From the NCBI GenBank assembly GCA_029891345.1, contig CM057002.1, positions 19,730,295 to 19,794,294 of the forward strand: DNA of 64,000 nucleotides, given 5' to 3'. Shown piece by piece: positions 45,276-59,939 of this stretch. This stretch comes from Dryococelus australis (lineage: Eukaryota > Arthropoda > Insecta > Phasmatodea > Phasmatidae). Position numbers and translations under genes: made by a program. Below the pieces are notes generated by a model. It did not search any database, had not been told where the DNA came from, and saw only the letters and a program-made list of their open reading frames with translations. The stretch's first letter is position 1; the number at the start of each line of letters is the position of its first letter.

Positions 45276-46694
45276 TGGCCTGGGTCCTGCTTTGAGTGAC
45301 GTAGGTTTGTTACGCGAATCTCAGTTACAAATTGCTTAGCGGGAATAGTGAACGTGCGCCAAACGGAGAGTTTCCTTATAAATGGGTTTCAAACAGTCAA
45401 TATTCGTTATGAAAAGTCTTGAAAAGATTATGCAATATGCGCCGAATATAAATTTATAGTTACTATTTTTAATACTTATTGTGTTTATATTTTTGAGCTG
45501 AATTTGTAATTGTATAAATAAATATAGAAACATTGTAATGGTCATTTAAACACTTATGATAGCGCACATTAGTTTTACATTTTGATAAAGCGCTTGGGAG
45601 AGGGATAGAGGAACCTGCTTTACTTAGCTTCCGTGAAAACTTTTTTTTTTTTTGTTTTTAATAGGCCAAAATTTTTAAATCCCAACTTTTGTAACACTAA
45701 AGTTATTCAAAATTTCGCATTATAAATATTTTCACATTCTAAAACAACTATGCATATAATGAATATAATGCATGGAAAAATACCATCCTTCTCAACGATT
45801 TTTTTAAATTTTGTATCATTCGCTTTTGCATAGTTCATAGTATATTTGGTATCACCTTAGTTTCTTTATAGTTTACATACACAAGCGAATTGCAACACTC
45901 AGTTAATTCCTGAAAGAAAAAGTAGCTATCACAACAGCAATACTGAAACAACAAACGAATTAAGCATATCATTTGGGACATAAGGCTCTGATTAATTTTG
46001 TACGGCACGTTCTTCCATTTATAAAGCACAATTTAAATATAAAATGTGATCGTAGCCACTAAACAGACACAAATTTAAATTTAAATTTGAAATAATATAA
46101 TGATTGTTAGAAAATGCATTTTGAATGTTAACATAATATACATTTTTAAAAATAATTAATATAAAATATAAATGGTTAATATGCATAGATCACAATGCAT
46201 AATATGAACAATTATCACTGTACATAACTGTAAAAATATTTTGACATTATTCCAATGCTTGATGAAAACAAATCCTGGCTCCATTTTACAATCTGTAAAT
46301 AAATTAAATTCTCCCTATGTAACTTCTTGAAACTTACTGAATTGCTTTTCTCTTTCTCTGATTTTCAGTAGTGTATGCAGGGTTTCTTATAGTCATTGAC
46401 CGTGTGAACCTTAGATCAATTAACTCCGAAAGTAGGCCGTTTTTATTTAAAAAAAAATGGCCAGTTTTGGCGTCATTTTTTTGTTCCAGAATTCATCCTT
46501 TCTTTCTATTCTTTCAATTCGTATTTCTAGTTGTTTCCAGAGGCCGAACAGACAATATTTTCTGCGAGTAACATGTAATTGCCCTTGCACTTGTAGGTGA
46601 CAACAGTGATTTTTTTTTTTCATGCTTTAGATGTTTCCTGAATTGTCAGTATTCCATACCGTGACTTCCTTTTTCTGTATTGCCTGTTTGGATG
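45276..46694. other. AT-rich DNA
   Basis: No gene or repeat recognised. Very AT-rich between 45640 and 46320. Confidence 0.4.
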
Positions 46695-47830
46695 TCACGT
46701 GTGAGGCGGCGATGGGAACTTAATTTCTACAATTCCGTCGTCTCCTACAAGCCCGCCTGGGGTGGCACCGAAGTAAGGAATCTCCGGATCAATAAAAAGT
46801 CCACAGTCTGAAATGGTTAATTTTAGTTCTTGCTCCTTCGCTTCCTTTGCAAGTTTTTCGTTATCCCTACCGTATTTCATTGCTTCGGTATCGATTATGC
46901 TGTATAATATACTCTTTACTGTAGATTCACAACTCGTATATGGCTTCATGTTACGCATTCGTCAGAAATGTGATGCTGTAAGTATTTTCCGTCTTCTCTC
47001 TTTTCACTCCCCACTTTCTATTTGCATTACGGTTGCCCTTTCGACTCTCTGTTTCTCACTTTCTGTCATTTGCAAGGAAGTCGAGAAATTCCCTGTATCC
47101 TCTATTGAAAGTCCCTGGATCCATATCCGATTTTTCTGCATTGGTGCCATAGAAGTTATCTGTAAGCGCCCGGCGTAGTAAAGGCTTACGGCACTTCTTC
47201 ACTGCTGCCTTTATTTTGGCCTACTTGCTACAACTTTAGTTCTGCGTCTGTATTCCATACTTTTACAGAATTTTCCCGGGCTTTTTTTGTACATTGTTTT
47301 GTGTAACGTATACAATGGTATCCCCGTATTGTATTTTACAACTGCTCCTGCGTATCTGCCAGTGTAAGATCGTCTAGTGGAAAAATTAATTCTTTTTCCA
47401 TCAACAAATTTAGCTACTGCCGAATTGTAGTGTTCTGCAGGGTTGTTGCACACCATGTGGGTTAAACGTCTACTGTGGTTGCTCATCTGTCTTACTACAC
47501 CAGATATCTTATTATACAGACCACTTTTAATGAGATCTGGCACATAATTACGATCACTACCATCTGACTTACAAAAGTAGCCTCTATCCGAGCAGAGGGA
47601 ATGATCACCAAATACATGGCTTGTGCTGTTCAAGATGTCTTTCCGTAATTCTTCAACTTCTCATGCAGTGGCCGTTCTTCTTGCCGCCTGTGTTCTATAG
47701 CTTTGACAGCTGTTCTGAATCGAAGAATATTGTCCCCAAGACTCTTTCTCATGACAATGTCATCAATCTGTATATTTCTTGTGGTTGCCATGTCCTTAAA
47801 TTTATTTCAGAAATTGCGCAGAAGATGATT
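46695..47830 (-). pseudogene. C-terminal half of a Mutator-like/YqaJ protein
   Basis: On the minus strand from about 47815 to 46695. Protein-like segments in order are AVKAIEHRRQEERPLHEKL, then HVFGDHSLCSDRGYFCKS, VCNNPAEHYNSAVAKFVDGK then RINFSTRRSYTGRY, and last YGRDNEKLAKEAKEQELKL followed by CGLFIDPEIPYFGATPGGLV and GDDGIVEIKFP. The last part fits the core of the YqaJ nuclease fold (Gly-x-(S/T)-Pro-(D)-Gly ... (V/I)-Glu-(I)-Lys), with Asp replaced by Gly at the usual SPDG position. Insect proteins of this arrangement are usually filed as Mutator-like transposases, as I recall. Frame changes and stops between segments show decay. A host gene of the same family is less likely. Confidence 0.65.
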
Positions 47831-47898
47831 TGTGCACTCAATTTTTTTCGACGGTAACATTTTCGTAAGGACGCACGTCCAAAACTCTTTCGTACACA

Positions 47899-48012
47899 TT
47901 ACTGTCACAATCAGCAATTACTGTCACCATCAGCAATTACTGTCACCATCAGCAATTACTGTCACCATCAGCAATTACTGTCACCACCATCAATTACTGT
48001 CACCATCAGCAA
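47899..48012. repeat. 6 x 19-bp tandem array
   Basis: Six head-to-tail 19-bp units of ttactgtcaccatcagcaa, exactly 114 bp. Unit 1 has one change, unit 5 has a rearranged ccaccatcaa end, and units 2, 3, 4 and 6 are identical. There is no spacer, so it is not a CRISPR array. Confidence 0.95.
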
Positions 48013-51654
<3,642 letters not shown>

Positions 51655-51795
51655 GGACAATACAACCCCCAGTTATTAACAAAGGGAAGGAAATTTTCCA
51701 ATTACAAAAAAAAAAAAATCCCTGTCAGGAATCGAACCCGACACCCTTTGCCTCCGAGGTCACGCATCAAAACAACGGGCTCAAGTACCCACACA
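51655..51795 (-). mobile_element. SINE-like insertion with a tRNA T-arm
   Basis: The minus strand reads gtgacctcggaggcaaaggg then tgtcgggttcgattcctgac and a T-run. The B-box region forms a fair T-arm, but no acceptor stem partner exists upstream, so it is a tRNA-derived retroelement and not a tRNA gene. It lies at the broken end of the transposase remnant. Confidence 0.5.
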
Positions 51796-52642
51796 AACAC
51801 GCGCGTTATGTCCACAAAAAACAGGCAGATTAGTTTCCTAACACCCAGCGGCTTTTCTCGACTACCCTTCATGTACTCTTTCATTGCCAGGCGAAATTCT
51901 GTACTTACCACTCCCGACAGGGCACTGTAGTTCGTCCTGTATGAACGTTTTGACCAACTTGCATCTGCGATGACAGTTATTACTGGCACTCCATGTCTAT
52001 CAACATCACCAGGAGCAACAGCCAAACGCGCTTCTTCTTCTGCGGCAAGCTTCATTTCATTCAGGGCAGCAGCTTCCCACCCATCACACACATCGTTATG
52101 ACATTTACGAAATGTCTTTGGCTGACATAGTTGGTATGTTCATAGCCGACATCATATCTTCAAGTTGTTCATGTCCTCCGCCAGTGGACATTGCCCCGCA
52201 CACTGCGCTCCTGTTCACGTCCATTTCTTGACTGTCTTTTTTTTGGTAATTACAGGGAGGTCTACATTACACGTTTTGCATTTAAAAATAAAGCAGTTCC
52301 TCAGTCCGTATCTCTTCTCACGCACAATGCTCATATCTCTCGAAAACCACAACCTATTGGACTACGAGAGTCAAGTGCTTGAAGGTTGCTAACAAAGTGA
52401 GAAATATCGACAACTCGGCGCCCATGTGTCTGAAAAGTATAGAGAGTTGTGTTAGTTAATTGTTCACTTTGTGAAGTCGATGTTTCATTATTAGATACAC
52501 TTGTATTATGTGACACGATAGTTTCTTCTGATGTGTTATTGTCTTTTTCGGTTGGCGTGAACACACTATACACGGTGTCTAGCACATGGTCACCGTCACA
52601 TATTTCATTCTGAATTGCTTCTGTCTTTGACCTGAAGTCCAA
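51796..52642 (-). pseudogene. N-terminal half of the Mutator-like protein
   Basis: Minus strand. From 52642 down: HGRRVVDISHFVSNLQALDS, then CFIFKCKTCNVDLPVITKKK, MDVNRSAVCGAMSTGGGHEQ and LEDMMSAMNIPTMSAKDI (about 52280-52100), then VPVITVIADASWSKRSYRTN then YSALSGVV (about 52010-51920), where the Asp of ADASW fits a first catalytic acidic residue. The order matches the N-terminal part of insect Mutator-like transposases with a C-terminal YqaJ domain, so this and 46695-47830 are probably two ends of one element. Frame changes show it is dead. Confidence 0.65.
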
Positions 52643-53510
52643 AAAGAAATATTACAATAAACGGAACTATATCGGAGGTTATCTTGCCATGGTTCAAGCG
52701 AGACCACAGATACAAGAAAGCCTGACAACTCCTACGTGACGTCACAGGTCGAAGACAATAAAATCACGGCGCGCGAGCGTAGTCTTCCATGGAATACGAC
52801 GCACTGTGCAGGTAAATAGAAAAGTGCAACTGGAAGCAGTTTGCTTCATGTAGAATTTAAATAGCACAACAATATTAGTAGTTCTAACTATATGGTCCAT
52901 TGAAAGCATTTTGCTTTTGTTCATAAACTGCTCCCAGTAACGTTCTCGGTATGCACATGAAATAAACCACAGATATCCAACAAAAACGCTCAGCAATGAT
53001 AAATTAAAAAACAACAATTTCCATTTAAAGAGGAAAACATACGAACACTTCTAAATTCTTTTAAAAAATAGTTTGAAAAATTTAGGAATGTATTTATTCG
53101 AGCAATGATAGGCCTACTTCTAAAAGAAAAGAGTGTTTGAATTTTTTTCTAGTAGTAAAAGTTGTTTGATTTTAATGGCACATAATGGCTGAAACTTGTC
53201 CCGTTTTGCCTATTAAATTGCGGTTATTTTTCCGTGAACTGCTGTAGTTGAATTATGTTTTGCTTAATTTAAATTAAGTCCATAGGTCGTAGCTATAGAT
53301 TAAGAGAAATACAGGTGCTGGCAGTAATGACACATGTTTATACATATACATTTATATATACATACATATATAATATACACGCACGTCGTTGTCTGGCTAA
53401 TGTATAGAAGTTTTCGTCGAAATTTGGCCGTGTGTTGACATTTCCAAAATTCACGAATTTCTACAAAAAGTGATTGGTCATCAGACTGTGCTAAGAAAAT
53501 ACATACTAAA
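52643..53510. other. AT-rich DNA
   Basis: No gene recognised. A TA/CA-rich patch lies at 53340-53380. Confidence 0.4.
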
Positions 53511-53580
53511 TGTATAATTACATTAAATGGAATAATTTCAATACATGTATAATTACATTAAAGGGAATAATTTCAATACA
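53511..53580. repeat. 35-bp tandem duplication
   Basis: Two adjacent copies beginning tgtataattacattaa, differing at one base, at 53511-53545 and 53546-53580. Confidence 0.95.
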
Positions 53581-54864
53581 CAAGTACCTCACACACATTG
53601 TTTTTGAAAAACGCTCCCTTTCACATTACATTCAAATGGAAGCACTATACATAGGGTATATTAGTTTAAAATTAGTCCTTGTGTTCTTGGAAGTTATGTT
53701 ATTTCATTGTGCTCTATTGGCAAAGTTGTAAGCAAGAGGAAGACGGAAATTAGTGTAGGAGGGTATATGGATACTTTGCCATTGAACAAAAACCATTATG
53801 CTCCTGATCAATGTCGAAAAGTTGAAAATGTTTGAACAAACATTGGCCCATTATAATGTGAAATAAAATCAGCTAGCATCTATTTCCTAACATACATTGT
53901 CACAAAAGGGTAGTTTTATATAATCACACTAAGCCAGAATGGATTACTTTAATGCCGTAATTTAAAATAGCAAGATGACTTACGTAATGTACTTATATTT
54001 TCCCCTTGCAATGTTAATATTTAAGTGAAAAATTAAAATGAGTCGGCTCATTTTAATGAAATCTTGTGTAAGGAAATATGTCCCTGGTCACGTGAATTTA
54101 TCTCAGACGTAAGGTACATGATGTTTGAAATAGTAGGGCAATGGATTAATTGAACATTTAAACTCGATTTTATAGTTCTTCAGGAAAAAGTATTTTATTG
54201 AAAATGTTTGGTGATACTGAACTAAATTCTTACACATAAGTTATCTTTTATACAGAACTATTTATACAGTATGATAAGTTGATAAATATCAACGTACTCT
54301 TGAACACTTCCTAGACGTGAAGTGCTTCCTCGGGATTGTTTTCCTCTACAAATTATCTGTTTATTTCTTAATCGTCGGGAAATTAAAAACCCTAAACTTA
54401 CTGTCCTTTCTGATAATTTCCATGATACTGAGGATACAGAATATACATTACATTAAATTTTAATTCTGTGCTGAGGAACGTAAACTTGCACACCGTAGAG
54501 AATTCCACCTTTACTGAACGCTTACAATCAAAGCAAAACATAGCACATGCCGATGTAAACCGTAGATTCACTCTACGCTGTAAACTACCAAACAAGTACC
54601 TATGTCTATGGTCATATTGTACATAAACATCAGCAACGATTGCCCCTAGCCGTGACATCACTGGCTTGGTAAGAAGAGGTTGTCACGCCTTCTTGTCTCG
54701 GCGGTAACGGTTCAGTTCGCAAGATTTAATTGATATAAAATAAAATCGTTTATACAAAACTTAATATTATGTAATTGCCGGAATTATTCATAAATAATTC
54801 AAAGTAGCAATGCATCTGTTTAGATTACGGCATTAATTAAAAAGTTCATGCAAATGCAGTGTCA

Positions 54865-54896
<32 letters not shown>

Positions 54897-55419
54897 TTCT
54901 CTCTCACTTACAGGTTCCACATTTTGCCAGACCATTTCCAGCAAACTTTATTCTCATTTTTCCAACGACTTTTAACTAATCGCTGCTTAATTTTCATACC
55001 AACAAAACTATAAGGCATACCTTTTTTAAATAATGACAAACACGAATCTTTATTCAAGTTTGAACTATTACGATGTAAGCAAATACTCAAGTTAAACTTT
55101 ATTTTTCAAACATTTTAAACGTACGTAAAATAAACTTGTTCGATAAGTCTTATACTTTCAATCTGTTTTTCTACAAATATTTTACATATAGCTTTCCCAC
55201 TCTTGAATTTATACCATAAAATGTGTATATATTTACAAATTCTTGTCGCTATAAAATAAATATCGACATAATATTACTGAAATAACATGAATGAAGGTTG
55301 AAATGATTGCCATCGGAGCTGAAATCTGTTAAATTTTACGATATTTCAACTGATTTTCCTAAAAGGGCAAATTTAACGTAAATTTCAAGGAAAATGGCAG
55401 CCATTTTATATCCATTTAC
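53581..55419. other. AT-rich DNA with a CT microsatellite
   Basis: A (CT)n tract lies at about 54867-54906. No gene recognised. Confidence 0.4.
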
Positions 55420-55452
55420 TATATAAGGAGGGATACGTTAGTTTTTTTCAGT
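55420..55452 (+). promoter_or_regulatory. TATA box plus arthropod initiator
   Basis: tatataag at 55420-55427 is followed by tttttcagtg, with the arthropod initiator TCAGT at 55448-55452. The distance from the first T of the TATA box to the initiator A is 30 bases, the usual spacing. It faces the gene candidate that follows. The same TTTTTCAG could be read as a splice acceptor instead. Confidence 0.5.
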
Positions 55453-55465
55453 GTTAACTCGGCAT

Positions 55466-55513
55466 ATGCTAAGATCACTTCGTGTGCATAACATTAGCAC
55501 AAGAAAGACTTAA
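55466..55513 (+). CDS. Short upstream ORF, 15 codons
   Basis: The first ATG after the proposed start site opens a 15-residue frame, MLRSLRVHNISTRKT, ending at TAA. It is in the same frame as the long ORF that begins directly after. It may be a regulatory upstream ORF; an older, longer reading frame is also possible. Confidence 0.3.
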   Translation: MLRSLRVHNISTRKT

Positions 55514-56146
55514 GGCACCTACTACATCTCTAAGCATCCAATACAACAACAGGCGTCCATTACAAGCATTGACTACTATGCCAGGAATCCACTACAAGTA
55601 TCAACTACAACACCAGGTGTCAATCACTTCTACTACAGCTCCAGATATCCAATACAACAGGTGTCTACTACAACGATGGGCGTCTACTACAACTTCAACA
55701 CACATCATCTCGATTTAGAAGGGATTTCATCTCTGCATCAGCTCGCAACAGGTACAATGCATCAAGGTCACTGCTGTGACAATTTTGACTCTGAATGCAT
55801 TAGAACATTCAATGCTATTTTAGCTTATGGGAAGGCGAAAACCTTTTTGAGTTCAGAGTATTCCCAACCGCGAGTGTTGCCAAAAGAATTTATAATTTCT
55901 TTTGTGGGTCACAAAATAAAATTAGTGTATCTGTTCCTAGCTGAACATTTACAAGCTGATGAGGATACTGTATCCTATTTGCCATGTGATGACTGTCCTT
56001 ACGGCATGCTTGCATTTGATAATGAAGGGAACTTGCAACATATGTTGAGGAATTGTATGTCGCGCAGGCTGCAACAGCTACTTGAAGCAAAAATTATTCC
56101 AGATCTTGTAATGGACAATTCAGGAGTCGATCAAGTGGATTCCAAA
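55514..56146 (+). CDS. Unrecognised gene candidate, exon 1
   Basis: Open for 211 codons in a sequence where stops are frequent, so chance is unlikely. The first in-frame ATG is at 55676; codons before it are also open. Residues 1-65 are a degenerate repeat rich in Tyr, Thr, Gln and Ser (PIQQVSTTTMGVYYNFN, with earlier PLQVSTTTPGVNHFYY). The rest looks globular: FNAILAYGKAKTFLSSEYSQ, PKEFIISFVGHKIKLVYLFL, YLPCDDCPYGMLAFDNEGNL, MSRRLQQLLEAKIIPDLVMD. It has a CDDC motif and several other Cys. The exon ends at AAA followed by GTGAGC, a good donor. I recognise no family and propose no function. Confidence 0.5.
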
Positions 56147-56378
56147 GTGAGCATTGTCATCTTATAGAATTTATATAATAGAGAGACTTTTTGTAATTAG
56201 TGTATACATAAATTTACGTAAAAATTGTGTGCTATGTTCAGGGTTTCGAAAACTATCAAGACAACTCATTTGTAATTAAGGAGCTTGCTATTTATTATAC
56301 ATCAATGCTAATGACTCTAAAGTATTATGCTTTAAATCTCCCAGACCTTGGTAACCTGTAGTTAAAATTATATTCCAG
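56147..56378 (+). other. Putative 232-bp intron, phase 0
   Basis: Begins gtgagc and ends tatattccag. The reading frame stops within 21 bases inside it, and the following sequence reopens in frame, which is what an intron would do. Confidence 0.45.
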
Positions 56379-56540
56379 GAACAGACTTATGAGATACATA
56401 ACCTGAAATGGGAGTCTGGTGATATAGATTACGAAAAACGTTTTCAATATGTAAATTATGTTTTACTCGAAAACTATCCCATATATGTGCTTGGAAAAAT
56501 ATGTAAAGAAATTTCAAAAACTTTAACTATGCAGAAGTAA
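56379..56540 (+). CDS. Unrecognised gene candidate, exon 2
   Basis: After the acceptor, 53 codons stay open to a TAA: EQTYEIHNLKWESGDIDYEK, then RFQYVNYVLLENYPIYVLGK, then ICKEISKTLTMQK. The composition is protein-like and the phase joins exon 1 without a shift. An acceptable AATAAA (56538-56543) overlaps the stop. No family recognised. Confidence 0.45.
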   Translation, partial: EQTYEIHNLKWESGDIDYEKRFQYVNYVLLENYPIYVLGKICKEISKTLTMQK

Positions 56541-57789
56541 TAAATATCAGAATATACCATGACTGTTCGAGTATTAATTCAAATGTCAAACACTATAACA
56601 CTGTGAGAAAAAAATTCTGCGCACAATGTAAAAACAAAGCTTTAAGAGAATATTTGTACTAACATCCTACCTATGTGTTGAGAGAGATATAAAAAAAAAA
56701 AGTATGTTCGAGTTAGCGTAAGATTTCGAAAAAATGGAGAAATTCGACCCAGATAAGATGTATTCCAGTATTTTTTGAGGACACAAGAAAGTATGGTTCC
56801 ACATACTTTCAAACACAGATGCGTAATGGAGATGAACATTGAAATTTCGCATAAAGTTTTGCAGAAAGCCTGTATACAGAATGAGTGCTGCGTGATGAAG
56901 AAGAAGACTGGCCTATTTTTAATATGCAGCCTGAGAGCAAACTGCCCTGTTCTTTTGGGACCTTTGTTTTAAAAATCACAGTGTAGAAATAACCAAAGAA
57001 CCAGGTTTTCATCAAATAAAATATAAATTGATTAGAGAATTTTACGACACCCTCACCTTATGGACTGAAACATTATTTATAAGGATCACATCATTCAAAT
57101 ACAAGGCAGTAGCAGCCTTTTAAAAACACCATGTGGAATGTGGGACTGTGAGGTTTGGAATAGCATTGTTTGTGTTTGAAAATTCGATTTAACAAAATTG
57201 TCATTGAAGAACTAATTCTTACCACAAACTGTAAGAACATGCTTCTATATAAAGAGATAAATTGTACACCAGAGCTTCAGTTAGGATGAAGAGGTTTGAC
57301 TCTTCACTTTAGTACACTAGTGTTACTCCAGGATATAGGTGAGTGTGGTTTAGAATTGAAGATGAATGTAGTCCAGTACAAATACAGATGTGCAATGGAG
57401 ATGAACATTGGCATTTCTCGTTAATCAGTACAACAGAAACTTTAAAAGTTTTCGACATATGTTATTGAAGAAATTATTGTCTTTTATATAACTTTCGTTT
57501 TGACAGCAAATTACCTTGTAAAGAAAGTCAACAATAATTTGAAGCTCATAGTGCTTATATCGCCAAATGCAAGTCCTACAAGAAAATCAAATACATTATG
57601 CAGAAGGAGTGTAGTTGCTATACTCATACTACAGTTTGGACAGAACATTGCAACAACAACCAACATTATACATATATTGGTGACCAAGAATTAACTCCTC
57701 CCGGTGACATGTGTTAATGCAACTTTTTTCAAAGCAAGAACATTTGGCAGACCATATAAAGGAGAGCGGTCAGTATAAAATCGTCAATC
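56541..57789 (+). pseudogene. Coding-like fragments with an internal duplication
   Basis: Short protein-like segments occur in changing frames. A segment at about 56808-56850 (acagatgcgtaatggagatg then aacattg) recurs at about 57384-57420 (acagatgtgcaatggagatg then aacattgg), and both are followed by a ...SKLPC segment (56935-56950 and 57505-57520), suggesting two diverged copies of one unit. A Cys-rich stretch (QKECSCYTHTTVWTEHCNNN) lies at 57590-57660. It may be a decayed gene related to the candidate upstream or a multi-exon gene with small exons. No family recognised. Confidence 0.3.
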
Positions 57790-57960
57790 ATGGCTAGAAC
57801 CTTCGAGCCTACCGATTTATACAAGATCCCTCAAATTGGATTCAGAATAGTTTTATTTAAACCAATCGATGGTATTCTACAAGTTCATATCTGCAACAAC
57901 ATACAACATTGGTGCTACACTTTCGACAACAGCCCCGGCTATCACTTTGGTGCACTTTAA
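57790..57960 (+). CDS. Unrecognised 56-residue ORF
   Basis: ATG in a good context (atcATGG) opening a 56-residue frame: MARTFEPTDLYKIPQIGFRI, VLFKPIDGILQVHICNNIQH, WCYTFDNSPGYHFGAL. The composition is protein-like with aromatic and Cys residues. TATA-like words lie upstream (57755-57760, 57775-57780) but are not at standard spacing from a start. It may be a small gene or an exon of the surrounding unit. Confidence 0.3.
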   Translation: MARTFEPTDLYKIPQIGFRIVLFKPIDGILQVHICNNIQHWCYTFDNSPGYHFGAL

Positions 57961-58217
57961 CTAACTGCAAGGGTTGTGAATGTCTTGTATACCAGTACAG
58001 GCCACACAGAGTAGATCATAAGCATAAGCTTAAGGGCGAGCACATTGTAACTTCATATTGTGAGGAATAAAAATGTTTGAAACATCTTGTTTGTAATACA
58101 GGCACTGTTTTGCCCTATCAGTATTTTGAAGAAAGTGATAATAATCTTCCTACTTTATATAATTATAGCAAAAACAAGTTTGGTTACACGTCTTGTACTG
58201 GTTGTGATTTATAAAAA
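57961..58217 (+). pseudogene. Two Cys-containing coding-like fragments
   Basis: TNCKGCECLVYQYRPHRVDH then KHKLKGEHIVTSYCEE (about 57963-58070), and after an acceptor-like tgtaatacag, GTVLPYQYFEESDNNLPTLY then NYSKNKFGYTSCTGCDL (about 58102-58213). CxxC motifs in both suggest a metal-binding protein, which is inference. They lie in different frames from the 57790 ORF. Confidence 0.3.
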
Positions 58218-58321
58218 TGTTTGGTACATCGAGCAATAAAATTAACAAAAATAAAATTCAGCCATAAAACACATTTCAACACTGCAAATTAAGAGAATGA
58301 ATTTATCAATATATATATACA

Positions 58322-58675
58322 TTGTTCCTTGCTAATTCTTCTCAGTCGAGTGTTGGATGTCTAATAGTAACATTACATATTTTCATCCTGCAAATCATTA
58401 CATCAGTGTCAAATAAGGAAAGTCCAATACAACTTATGCCCTATGGTACAACTGGCTTTTGTGAGAATTTACAGAAACTTGTGACAATTTGTTTTCATTT
58501 TAAAGTAATTTTAAAGAAATGTCCAGTGTTTTATATTACTGCAACCACACCTCTTCCATCTAGTATTGAAAATGTGTACTCTCATTATGTTGAATCATAT
58601 CAATATTTGGTTAAAATCATTGTTTTACATGCCCCTACTTGTAAAGATATTTGTGTGCAAACAGATAGGTTATAA
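58322..58675 (+). CDS. Unrecognised open frame, 117 codons
   Basis: Open for over 110 codons in very AT-rich sequence, but the listed first codon is TTG, not ATG, so it would have to be an exon or fragment. Segments include KESPIQLMPYGTTGFCENLQ and VILKKCPVFYITATTPLPSS. No family recognised. It could be the last coding piece of the 55.4-58.7 kb unit; ttaataaaa near 58783 could serve as a poly-A signal. Confidence 0.25.
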   Translation: MFLANSSQSSVGCLIVTLHIFILQIITSVSNKESPIQLMPYGTTGFCENLQKLVTICFHFKVILKKCPVFYITATTPLPSSIENVYSHYVESYQYLVKIIVLHAPTCKDICVQTDRL

Positions 58676-59631
58676 CCAGGGTGTAAGAAACACTCCCTCC
58701 TTGAAAGTAGAGGTCAAGAAGGGGATCTGGATCCAATATTAAGAAAATGCATGAAAAATTTGTCAACAGTAGTTGATAACAGTTAATAAAATTATTTGTT
58801 TTTAAAGAAAAAAGATGAATATATTATGAATCAACTTGAATTTGATAGTGATCAATGTTTTGTGTTATCCTGTAGCTGTTTCGGAGTAAGGTGTAATTGT
58901 GGTACATAAAGTTTTGGATCTACCTGTATTTTGGAAATAATTGTGTAATTTGTGTGATATCCTGTATTTGTTTATGGGTTTATAATTTTGTCTCTTGAAA
59001 ATGTTGTAAATATATTGTAAATTCACTTGTGTTTGTTTAGCATGGAAATGTTTGGTGTTTTTGGTGCAAGTTCTACTTGTTAGTGTTAAAATGTTTTGTG
59101 TAATCCTATACTTGTTTGATTCTGTGTGTTAAATTATTTGAAACAAGTGTGTAATTTGTATATGTTTCGGAGCAAAATTTTAACTTACTTAAATATGTTT
59201 TTGAACATAGTATTCTGCTTCAGTGTTAAAATTATTTTTTTAAACAACTTGTGTTTGTATATATTTTGTAAATAAATTAATGTTTTAAAATGAATCCCTT
59301 TTGTATGTGTATTTAACCTATTCCTTATTAAAAGTGAACTTATTTTTGGCAAGAAAAATATTTTCTCTATAGAGGTATTGAGAGAAAATTACTTAATTTG
59401 TCTCCAACAGAGAGAGAGAGAGAGAAAGAGAGACAGACAGAGAGAGATAAATTGTTAAATTTTCTATTAAAAGTATGTTGCATTAACAGAAAGTCTTGTA
59501 AACAAAAAATAAATAAATCAGATATCAGACAGACTATTAGTTCGCCAAACATACTAATCAACTAAAGATATAATTGAATCTGACAAAAATGTCTGCTGGG
59601 AAAATTATAAATACACAAAGGAGTTTATTCT
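58676..59631. other. AT-rich, T/G-biased DNA
   Basis: The stretch 58830-59280 repeats tgtgtaattt- and ttgtgtt-like words without a fixed period. A (GA)n tract lies at about 59409-59450. No gene recognised. Confidence 0.4.
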
Positions 59632-59760
59632 TTTGCCAGCCTCAGTAGAGTAATCATATTAGGCATTAGTTGGAGACTCTGGGTTTGGATACCAGATAAG
59701 GCATGGTTCATTGTTTTATAAATAAATAAATAAATATATATATATATATATATACTTTGC
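59632..59760 (+). mobile_element. Possible tRNA-derived SINE fragment
   Basis: ctcagtagagtaatcatatt (A-box-like) and ctgggtttggataccagata (B-box-like) with correct spacing are followed by an (aaat)n/(ta)n tail. A single copy in the window, so the call is weak. Confidence 0.3.
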
Positions 59761-59939
59761 AGGTTCTATTCTCAGGTAATACATGGTTGATATAAGATGG
59801 GGACATATCCCAGTTAGATAATGTATGATTGTAATCTAGTTTAAATTGTTTAAAATTTACTTAAGATGTCTTCATACATCTTATTTGTCTGTTTGATATC
59901 CATATTAGGTGAATAGCATTATTTTAATTTTTGCAACAA
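59761..59939. other. Unassigned spacer
   Basis: Nothing recognised. Confidence 0.3.

Noticed and set aside
47899-48012. CRISPR array
   Set aside because: The units are directly adjacent with no spacers, in a eukaryotic context; it is a tandem repeat.
51715-51790. tRNA gene on the minus strand
   Set aside because: A good T-arm exists, but no acceptor-stem partner or D-arm is found; it is a SINE-like fragment.
55482-55718. Overlapping 78-codon frame at the start of the gene candidate
   Set aside because: It has no ATG start, ends early, and overlaps the longer frame that carries splice signals; the repetitive DNA makes several frames open.
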